From: Variovorax sp. PAMC26660
GTDB lineage: Bacteria > Pseudomonadota > Gammaproteobacteria > Burkholderiales > Burkholderiaceae_C
Reading direction: 5' to 3'
DNA: 64,000 nt
Assembly (NCBI RefSeq): GCF_014302995.1
Contig: NZ_CP060295.1
Location: 6,811,501 to 6,875,500, forward strand
Of this stretch, positions 9,152-15,635 are shown one piece after another; within the stretch, counting starts at the first letter, position 1, and every line of letters starts with the position of its first letter. Position numbers and translations under genes: made by a program. The notes under the pieces were generated by a model that saw nothing but the letters and a program-made list of their open reading frames with translations, had not been told where the DNA came from and made no database searches.

Positions 9152-9993
9152 TTGCCCCTCCCGTCGAGCCGCGTGTTGAGCCCGTCGCTCAGGCCTTCGC
9201 CCACAAGATTGAGTGCAAGCACCGTCAGCACGATGGCCAGCCCCGGAAACAGCGCCATCCACCACGCCTGGCGCAGCACGGTGCGCGCCGCGCCGACCAT
9301 GTAGCCCCAGCTCATCTGGTTCGGGTCGCCCAGGCCGAGAAAGCTCAGGCTGCTTTCGAGCAGGATGGCCGTGGCCACCATCAGCGAGGCCATCACGATG
9401 ATGGGCGACATGGCGTTGGGCAGTATCTGCGTGAGGATGATGCGCGGCGTCGATTGCCCCGCGAGCAGCGCGGCCTGCACGAAGTCGCGCTGGCGCAGCG
9501 TGAGGAATTCGCTGCGCACCAGCCGCGCCACCGGCGGCCACGAGACGATCGCGATGGCCACGACGATCGACTTGATCGAGGGCTCGAAGATCGCCACCAG
9601 CACGATGGCCAGCGCAAAGCTCGGCACCGCCTGGAACAGCTCGGTGAAGCGCATCAGCGCGGCATCGATCCAGCCGCCGAAGTAGCCGGCCACCGCGCCA
9701 AGCGAGACGCCAATGAGCAGTGCCACCAGCGTGGACACCACGCCGATCAGGAGCGACACGCGTGCGCCGTAGACGAGGCCCGAGAGAATGTCGCGCCCCA
9801 GCGTGTCGGTGCCCAGCAGAAAGCCGGGCTCGGACCAGGGCCGCACGAAGGGCTGCTCCACCATGGCCCACGGGTCGTTGGTGGCGAGCCATGGACCAAG
9901 CAGCGCGACCGCCGCCACGACCAGCAGCACGACCATGCCGGCCACTGCGCCCTTGTTGCGGCGAAAGCGCCTCCAGAAAGGACTGTTCATCAT
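9148..9993 (-). CDS. dipeptide-type ABC transporter permease, DppC family
   Basis: 281 residues. The N-terminus FWRRFRRNKGAVAGM is characteristic of the DppC/OppC class, followed by six predicted membrane helices. The conserved ATPase-contact loop includes VRSEFLTLRQRDFVQAALLAG and ends with LPNAMSPIIV. It should pair with the DppB permease. It is separated from that gene by about 400 bases that contain a two-hairpin repeat, whereas all other gaps in this operon are tiny. Confidence 0.92.
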   Translation of the reverse strand: MMNSPFWRRFRRNKGAVAGMVVLLVVAAVALLGPWLATNDPWAMVEQPFVRPWSEPGFLLGTDTLGRDILSGLVYGARVSLLIGVVSTLVALLIGVSLGAVAGYFGGWIDAALMRFTELFQAVPSFALAIVLVAIFEPSIKSIVVAIAIVSWPPVARLVRSEFLTLRQRDFVQAALLAGQSTPRIILTQILPNAMSPIIVMASLMVATAILLESSLSFLGLGDPNQMSWGYMVGAARTVLRQAWWMALFPGLAIVLTVLALNLVGEGLSDGLNTRLDGRGK

Positions 9994-10060
9994 GTCGGTT
10001 GCTCCGCTGCGCGTTGTGTTGCGGGTTGCTTGAGTTCTGTGGGCTTTTGTTCTTGGTGCT

Positions 10061-10355
10061 GTTGTTCGGGGCGCTGTTGTTCTTCAGGGCGGGTGCGAAT
10101 GACACCGGGTGCTCCCCTCCGCGAATGTCCCCCGCTTCGCTCCTCCTTTATTTCGCTGCGGGGAGCACCCGGCGTCATTCGCACAGGGGCACGCTGCTGG
10201 TGATCGGCGATCAACGACCGCTCCGCATAACGCTCACGTCGATACGGGGCTCTTTTTCGCGAAATAAAGGAGGAGCGAAGCGGGGGACATTCGCGAAAAA
10301 GAGCACCGTGTCGGCGTGAGCGACGCCCTGAACAACAGCAGCGCCCTGAACAACG
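10061..10355. repeat. two-hairpin composite repeat, type A copy 1
   Basis: This is most of the 400-base gap between the two permease genes. Hairpin 1 (10093-10184) has 25-base arms with one mismatch. Hairpin 2 (10233-10320) has 28-base arms with three differences. The stems are unrelated, but the loops carry the same 36-base core in opposite orientation (10121-10156 and 10259-10294). Outer imperfect terminal repeats containing GTTGTTC and GGGCGCTG border the unit (10061-10091 and 10325-10355). The reverse complement of almost the whole unit recurs at 50474-50735. It looks like a REPIN-like or MITE-like non-autonomous element. No reading frame with recognisable coding was seen inside. Confidence 0.85.
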
Positions 10356-10393
10356 CACATCAAACACAACGCGGCGACCCCAAAAACAGGTTT

Positions 10394-11368
10394 TCATGTC
10401 AGTTCGATCCGTGGGTCGACCAGCGTGTAAACCAGGTCGGTGATCAGATTGAACAGGACCGCCATTGCGGCCGTCACCAGGAAGGCACCCAGCAACAGGC
10501 TGTAGTCGCGTTGCAGGAGCGCATCGAACATCAGGCGGCCAATGCCGGGCCATGCGAACACGGTCTCTGTGAGCACCGCGCCGCCGATCATCCCGCCGGC
10601 CTGGATGCCCGCGAGCGTGACCACCGGCAGCAGCGCGTTGCGCAACACATGCGCGCGCAGGATTCGGCCGGGCCGCACACCCTTGGCGCGCGCGGTTTTC
10701 ACGAAGTCCATCTGCGCCACTTCGAGCATCGCGGCGCGCGTCATGCGGGCATAGACGGCCATGTAGAACAGCGCGAGCGTGAGCGCTGGCAGCACGAGGT
10801 GCTTGGCCACATCGAGTGCCAGTGCGAAGCCGGTAGCACCCGAGCCCACGGTCGAGAGGCCGAAGCCCGGCAGCCAGTCGAGCTGCACCGTGAACACCAG
10901 CACCGCCATCAGCGCGAGCCAGTAGAGCGGCGTGGCATAGAACAGCAGCGCCACCACGGTGATGCCGCTGTCGACCCAGGTGCCCGCGCGCCGCGCCGAC
11001 AACGCACCCAGCGTGATGCCGAACAGCAGCGACAGCGCGAAGGCAGTGCCCGTGAGCAGCAGCGTGGCCGGCAGCCGGTCCATGATGAGCTTGAGCACCG
11101 GCTGCTGCTGGCGGTACGAATAGCCGAGGTCTAGCTGCACCACCTTGCCGACGTAGGTGGCGAGCTGCGTGGACAGCGGCTGGTCGAGCCCGAACTGCGC
11201 GCGCAGTTGCGCGACGAACTGCGGATCGGACGCGCCGGCCTCGCCGGCCAGCACCGACACCGGATCGCCCGGCGCGGCGCGCACCAGCATGAAGTTGACC
11301 GTGGCGATCAGCAGGATCGCCACCAGCCCCTGCAGCACGCGGGTGAGCATGAACTGCGTGCGTTTCAT
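10394..11368 (-). CDS. dipeptide-type ABC transporter permease, DppB family
   Basis: 324 residues. The N-terminus MKRTQFMLTRVLQGLVAILLIATVNF followed by LVRAAPGDPV is the DppB/OppB signature, with six membrane helices. The EAA-like loop FVKTARAKGVRPGRILRAHVLRNALLPV contacts the ATPase. It lies 34 bases downstream of the binding-protein gene and is the first permease of the importer. Confidence 0.92.
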   Translation of the reverse strand: MKRTQFMLTRVLQGLVAILLIATVNFMLVRAAPGDPVSVLAGEAGASDPQFVAQLRAQFGLDQPLSTQLATYVGKVVQLDLGYSYRQQQPVLKLIMDRLPATLLLTGTAFALSLLFGITLGALSARRAGTWVDSGITVVALLFYATPLYWLALMAVLVFTVQLDWLPGFGLSTVGSGATGFALALDVAKHLVLPALTLALFYMAVYARMTRAAMLEVAQMDFVKTARAKGVRPGRILRAHVLRNALLPVVTLAGIQAGGMIGGAVLTETVFAWPGIGRLMFDALLQRDYSLLLGAFLVTAAMAVLFNLITDLVYTLVDPRIELT

Positions 11369-11402
11369 CGGCGGCTCCTTCGTTGCGGGTGCTGGCGTGC
11401 CG

Positions 11403-12971
11403 TCATGCGACCGTTGCCGTTCCGAGGCTGTCGTTCAGCCCGATGCCCGAGCTGATGATGTTGCCGAGCTTGGTGCGGTAGAGCGTCGGGAAGTTGAGCT
11501 CCAGCATCCAGGCCACGGGCACCTCGTCGAGCAGGATCTTCTGCGCCTGCAGGTAGGTGGCCTTGCGCTTTTCCGGGTCGGTCTCGCGCGCGCCGGCATC
11601 GAACAGTTCGTCGATCTTCGGGTTGGAATAACCCTCGACGTTGTTGAAGGGCGAGCCCTTGGCGATGTTGGCGGTGGTGTAGTTGCGCGCCACGCCCAAG
11701 GCCGGGTCGCCGTACTGGTAGACGTAGGTGAAGGCGAGGTCGTAGTCCCAGTCGTTCAGGCGCTGGTTCCAGCCGGCCACGTCGGTGGCGGTCATCTCGA
11801 CCTTGATGCCGGCCTGCGCCAGGTTCTGCTTCAGGATCTCGGCCTGCCGCGACCAGGTCTCGCCATAGGGCAGCGGCAGCAGCCGCAGCGTTTCGCCCTT
11901 GTAGCCCGATTCAGCGAGCAGCTTCTTGGCGGTCTCGATGTTGCGCGGGTACTTGGCAACGTCGGTGCTGTGGAACTTGATGTTGCTGTTGAACGGCCCG
12001 GTGGCGGGCTTGGCGAAGCCCTGCCACGCGATCTTGGCCATGGCCTCGCGGTCCATGGCGAACATCACGGCCTGACGGAACTTGACGTTGTCCATCGGTG
12101 CCTTGCGGTTGTTGAGCCACAGCCACGAATGCGGCGCGAAGAACTCCCAACCCTTGGTGGTGACCGCGACGCCGGGCAGCTTGGCCAGGCGCTGCACGTC
12201 GAAGTATTCGACGGCGCCGCCGGGCACCAGGTCGACCTTGCCCGATTCGAAGGCCGCCGCGCGCGAGGCCGCGTCGGGAATGATGTGGAAGTAGACGCTG
12301 TCGACCAGCGGCACGTCCTTCACGTGGTACTTGTCGTTGGCCACGAGCTGGATGTACGAGCCCTTGACCCACTCCTTGAACTTGAACGGGCCGGTGCCGA
12401 TGGGCGTGGCGTTGGCGGGGTTGGTGGCGAAGTCGGTGCCGTCGTAGATGTGCTTGGGCACCATCGGCATGCTGCCGACCTCGAAGATGCCGATGAAGGG
12501 CCCGAAGGGGTACTTGAGCTTAAACTCGACCGTGAGCGGGTCGATGGCGCGGATGCTTTCCACCGCGGCCAGGTTGGCCCGCAGGCGTGCGTGCGTCTTG
12601 CGCAGGAACACATCGGCCGAGAACACCACATCGGCCGAGGTGAAGGGCTTGCCGTCATGCCAGGTGACGCCGGGCTTGAGCTTGAAGGTGTAGAGCGTGC
12701 CTTCCTTGTTGACGGTCCACGAAGTGGCCAGCGAAGGCAGCGGATTGATCTTCTCGTCGTAGCGCAGCAGGCCTTCGTAGATGTTGCCGGAGATCATCTG
12801 CGTGGGGCCGTTCTGCGTGATGCCCAGCATCAGCCCCGGAGGTTCAGGTTGGACGACGGCGTTGATCACGCCGCCCTTCTTGCCGGCGGCCAAAAGGTGC
12901 AGGGGAACGCCGGCCAGCGTCAGGCCGGCGGTGGCAGCGGCACCCATCTGGATGAGGTTGCGACGTTTCAT
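11403..12971 (-). CDS. ABC transporter substrate-binding protein, family 5 (DppA-like)
   Basis: 522 residues starting MKRRNLIQMG, with AAGGAG seven bases before the ATG; the longer open frame upstream is antisense. The N-terminus has a twin-arginine-like pair and a hydrophobic stretch ending near HLLAAG, so it is exported, possibly by the Tat route. The mature part shows SBP family 5 hallmarks: GNIYEGLLRYDEKINPLPSLATSW near residue 65 and YTFKLKPGVTWHDGKPFTSADVVFSADV near 100. It should capture a peptide or amine conjugate in the periplasm and hand it to the DppBC-like permease. The ligand cannot be deduced. Confidence 0.92.
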   Translation of the reverse strand: MKRRNLIQMGAAATAGLTLAGVPLHLLAAGKKGGVINAVVQPEPPGLMLGITQNGPTQMISGNIYEGLLRYDEKINPLPSLATSWTVNKEGTLYTFKLKPGVTWHDGKPFTSADVVFSADVFLRKTHARLRANLAAVESIRAIDPLTVEFKLKYPFGPFIGIFEVGSMPMVPKHIYDGTDFATNPANATPIGTGPFKFKEWVKGSYIQLVANDKYHVKDVPLVDSVYFHIIPDAASRAAAFESGKVDLVPGGAVEYFDVQRLAKLPGVAVTTKGWEFFAPHSWLWLNNRKAPMDNVKFRQAVMFAMDREAMAKIAWQGFAKPATGPFNSNIKFHSTDVAKYPRNIETAKKLLAESGYKGETLRLLPLPYGETWSRQAEILKQNLAQAGIKVEMTATDVAGWNQRLNDWDYDLAFTYVYQYGDPALGVARNYTTANIAKGSPFNNVEGYSNPKIDELFDAGARETDPEKRKATYLQAQKILLDEVPVAWMLELNFPTLYRTKLGNIISSGIGLNDSLGTATVA

Positions 12972-13041
12972 GGGGGCGAACTCCTTCTGGCTCTTGCGAG
13001 GTGGTGGACAGGGACGGAAGAAAGAAACGGGGAAAAGCAGG

Positions 13042-13833
13042 TCAGTCGCGGAACGACGTGGCCGGTGCGGGCTCGATGCGCTGCAGCATCGCGCGCCATT
13101 CGCGTGCGTTCGGGTCGGAGTGGCCGGGCAGATCGCTGCCGCCACCGGCTTCGTACTGCTGCGCGGTCTTCTCGCAGACCTCGGCCGGCACCGGGTACAC
13201 CGGCAGGCCGCTCGACTGGATGGCCACCTGCACGCGGCAGGCGCGCTCCAGGTTGAGCATCAGGATGAAGGCTTCGGACACCGTGCGGCCGAGCGTGACG
13301 AGGCCATGGTTGCGCAGGATGAGCGCGCGGGCCGTCGGGCCCAGGTCGGCCACGAGGCGCTCGCGCTCCTCGGGGTCCAGCGCGATGCCTTCGAAGTCGT
13401 GATAGACCACGCGTTGGTAGAACTGCAGCGCCCACTGGTTGCACGGCTGCAGCCCGCCAGCCAGCGACGACACCGCCACGCCTGCCACTGTGTGCGTGTG
13501 CAGCACGCAGGCCGCGTCGTGGCGCGCCGCGTGCACCGCGCTGTGGATGGTGAAGCCGGCCGGGTTCACGTCGTGGGGCGAGTCGTCGAGGGTGCGACCC
13601 GCCAGGTCGATCTTGACCAGCGACGAGGCCGTGATGTCGCGGAACAACATGCCGAAGGGGTTGATCAGGAACTGGTCTTCAGTGCCCGGCACCCGCGCGG
13701 AGATGTGCGTGTAGATGCTGTCGTCCATGCCGTAGTGCGCCACCAGCCGGTAGGCCGCGGCCAGGTCTTCGCGGACCTGGCGCTCGGCGTCGGAAACGGG
13801 TGGGGCCTTGCGGTCCACTGCGTGCAATTGCAT
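13042..13833 (-). CDS. class II aldolase/adducin family protein
   Basis: 263 residues from ATG at 13833, with AAAAGGAA upstream; a longer frame from 13905 lacks a good ribosome site. The zinc-site pattern is visible: HTHTVAGVAVS for one pair of His, IHSAVHAARHDAACVLHTHT before it, and LRNHGLVTLGRTVSEAF for the third His. The family includes fuculose-phosphate aldolase, ribulose-phosphate epimerase relatives and decarboxylase-like proteins. It is the first gene of the importer operon. What it cleaves is unknown; an aldehyde or hydroxyacid phosphate derived from the imported substrate is possible. Confidence 0.85.
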   Translation of the reverse strand: MQLHAVDRKAPPVSDAERQVREDLAAAYRLVAHYGMDDSIYTHISARVPGTEDQFLINPFGMLFRDITASSLVKIDLAGRTLDDSPHDVNPAGFTIHSAVHAARHDAACVLHTHTVAGVAVSSLAGGLQPCNQWALQFYQRVVYHDFEGIALDPEERERLVADLGPTARALILRNHGLVTLGRTVSEAFILMLNLERACRVQVAIQSSGLPVYPVPAEVCEKTAQQYEAGGGSDLPGHSDPNAREWRAMLQRIEPAPATSFRD

Positions 13834-13893
13834 ATCGCGTTCCTTTTTCAGGCCCGACGGGGAGTCGCCGGCGCCTTGTTCGGGTTCATTGGA

Positions 13894-13916
13894 TCGACAG
13901 TGCAATCTGTCGACAG
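13894..13916. promoter_or_regulatory. candidate operator upstream of the importer operon
   Basis: TCGACAG, six bases, then CTGTCGACAG. The right part is a perfect 10-base palindrome, and together they form a 7-base inverted repeat. It lies about 60-80 bases upstream of the aldolase ATG. Short palindromes centred on TGT..ACA are typical targets of FadR-subfamily GntR regulators, and one is encoded in this locus. Binding is inferred. Confidence 0.4.
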
Positions 13917-14022
13917 TTGACCCGCGACAGTCTTAAGCAATATGCAGGCCCGCGTGATGGGGTAAGCCCTTGGTCGCAGGTCGGAGGCGGAAAAAGTGAC
14001 GCCGTACGAAGGGGCGGAACGC

Positions 14023-14066
14023 AAAAACGCCGATGGCGCGCGCATGCAAGCGCGCGACATCGGCGT
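14023..14066 (-). terminator. Rho-independent terminator (minus-strand transcripts)
   Basis: Arms ACGCCGATG (14027-14035) and CATCGGCGT (14058-14066) enclose an inner GCGCGC pairing with an ATGCAA loop. Read on the minus strand the hairpin is followed by TTTTT. It would stop leftward transcription coming from the rhs-immunity side before the aldolase promoter. The rest of the 13834-14350 gap shows only the candidate operator and no convincing gene. Confidence 0.55.
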
Positions 14067-14350
14067 GGTTGAAGGGTCCGTTTGTGTGCCTGGGCGCACC
14101 GGCGAAGTGCCCCCGCAAGGCGCGTTCTTGGCTCAGCCGCGCACTGAGTCACCGAATCACGAATGCAATGACGGGCGATTCCTGGCGCAGCGCTGCACGA
14201 TCGAATTGCGAGGTTGCCCGGGATCAGTCGTCCAGCATCAGAACAAGGGCGAGTCCCCTGCACCTGATCCCCAGGCGTTACTTAGACGGCCACGACAGGC
14301 GCAGGCGGAAACCGGCGATACCGCGCAAAACAAAATTTTGGAGAGCAGCA

Positions 14351-14575
14351 ATGGCGAATGGATGGACACAAGAGCGCCGGGAACGGCAGTCCCTGCTTAT
14401 CCGCACCTGGCGACCGTGGGAGAAAGCCACCGGACCAAAAACACCCGAAGGAAAAGCCAAGGTGTCGCGTAACGCCTATGCCGGTGGGGGTTGGCGTGAA
14501 GCGCGCCAGCTCAGCAAGGAATTGAACGCACTGCTCCGGGAGCAACGGCATGCCGTCGAATCAATTAACCAATGA
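14351..14575 (+). CDS. conserved small hypothetical protein (74 aa)
   Basis: A 74-residue, Arg- and Trp-rich protein beginning MANGWTQERRERQS, preceded by GGAGAGCAGCA. The middle, WEKATGPKTPEGKAKVSRNAY, resembles short orphan proteins I recall from Burkholderiales genomes near mobile elements. There is no signal peptide or membrane segment and no known fold that I can name. It is the first gene of a short plus-strand pair at the edge of the island. Function unknown. Confidence 0.6.
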   Translation: MANGWTQERRERQSLLIRTWRPWEKATGPKTPEGKAKVSRNAYAGGGWREARQLSKELNALLREQRHAVESINQ

Positions 14576-14586
14576 AAGAGAGAGCC

Positions 14587-14833
14587 ATGTTCTTTGAGAC
14601 CAAACCATTGCAAGGCCCAGTTCGCGGACTGCTCGCAATCAAGGTGGCCAAGGCCAAGCAGCAAATCGCCAAGGTTCCCCAGAAAACGGCCGTCAAGCAC
14701 AAGCGCGATTAACGTTGCCCAGACCATCGTGGATTCCAGTGCATTCGCGCAGGGCAAGAAACTGGTCGAACGTCATCCGTTCCTGACGGGGTTACTTGGA
14801 CCGTCGATTGTTCGGAAGCTGTTCGGACGGTGA
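14587..14833 (+). pseudogene. small basic protein, possibly frameshifted
   Basis: The frame starting at ATG 14587 (GAGAGAGCC before it) gives a 41-residue Lys-rich peptide, MFFETKPLQGPVRG..., and stops at 14712. The +1 frame is open across the stop and continues to 14833 with a sensible-looking sequence, INVAQTIVDSSAFAQGKKL and HPFLTGLLGPSIVRKLFGR. The two pieces look like one protein of about 80 residues split by a single-base change near 14705. A genuine short gene followed by chance coding is the alternative. No function recognised. Confidence 0.4.
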
Positions 14834-14839
14834 AGAGAG

Positions 14840-14874
14840 AGGCCCAGGTCCAGGCGATGGGCTGGCCCAGCGGG
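14840..14874 (+). repeat. 35-base stray copy of rhs internal sequence
   Basis: These 35 bases are identical to 17273-17307 inside the rhs gene, in the same orientation, in the segment coding GQPIAWTWA. The match ends abruptly on both sides. The surrounding 14834-14929 sequence shows no gene. It is probably a scar of recombination between rhs copies or of a lost rhs tip. Confidence 0.7.
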
Positions 14875-14929
14875 CCCCGGGATTAACGGTCACGAGCAGG
14901 AGGCGCTTCCGTTCGGACCTACAAGACGT

Positions 14930-15634
14930 TTAGTGAACTTCTCCGGGATCGATGACGGCTACGCCGGCAAGCTCTTGGCCCCAGTGATTGAGCCACAGCT
15001 TCAGGGCCGACATCTCCGACTCACTCATACCTGAACGTAGGCTCCCCCATAGTGCGGCGGCGGGACCGTTGTAGTCATAGACGTCCCTGGCCACGCCCAA
15101 GAGCAAGCCCGGGATTTCGGATGTAATTTGCGCGGCCCATGCATCCCACCTTGTCCTGGCCTGCGATGCAGCACCAACAATTTCCGATCGATCCTCATCT
15201 GCATGCTTGGCAAGGCTCGCCTGGATCTTCTGAAACATTGATGGAGTAATTCCGTCCCGCATATCCTTATCTGCAACGCCGTTCGACGTCAGTAGCATCA
15301 AGAGGTTGAATATCAGGGAAGTGTTTTCGAGGGAATGCGTATTGGATGACTGCCCTTGATTCAATCCGGATAGGGTTTCACGGTCATGCGCAACCAGCCG
15401 CGCCACGCTCATCGCTTGCAGAAATCGATCTTCTGTTTTCTTCATCCGCGATCGTGAGTACTCCACGTCCCAGTATCGCGTGTTCTCGCCGACAAAATCT
15501 CTTACGATCTCGCGACACTGCCTGTTCATCTCCGCTGCAGCTGGAGAAGGGCTGAGCAGACCACACGTTCCCCAGAGCTGAAGAAACCAATCGGTACTCA
15601 GCAACAACGCAAGGTCATCGGTTCTGTATTTCAT
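14930..15634 (-). CDS. candidate immunity protein for the RHS toxin
   Basis: 234 residues from ATG 15634, one base after the rhs stop codon; the longer frame upstream overlaps rhs and is unlikely. The protein is mostly helical and soluble, without signal peptide or membrane helix. It starts MKYRTDDLALLLSTDWFLQLWG and ends LWLNHWGQELAGVAVIDPGEVH. Composition is less GC-rich than the housekeeping genes around it, as for many horizontally moved toxin-immunity pairs. I do not recognise the family. Its position directly behind a polymorphic RHS toxin is the only argument for immunity. Confidence 0.6.
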   Translation of the reverse strand: MKYRTDDLALLLSTDWFLQLWGTCGLLSPSPAAAEMNRQCREIVRDFVGENTRYWDVEYSRSRMKKTEDRFLQAMSVARLVAHDRETLSGLNQGQSSNTHSLENTSLIFNLLMLLTSNGVADKDMRDGITPSMFQKIQASLAKHADEDRSEIVGAASQARTRWDAWAAQITSEIPGLLLGVARDVYDYNGPAAALWGSLRSGMSESEMSALKLWLNHWGQELAGVAVIDPGEVH

Positions 15635-15635
15635 A

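Noticed and set aside
7499..10105. 868-codon frame including the ABC ATPase
   Set aside because: The N-terminal third is antisense-like sequence over the DppC gene; the ATPase starts at 9151 by overlap with the DppC stop.
10061..10355. CRISPR array or integron attC sites
   Set aside because: There are only two core copies per unit, inverted rather than direct, without regular spacers, cas genes or an integron integrase.
13996..14575. 158- and 180-codon frames beginning before 14351
   Set aside because: Only the last 74 codons from ATG 14351 have a ribosome site and protein-like sequence; the upstream parts cross the terminator hairpin.
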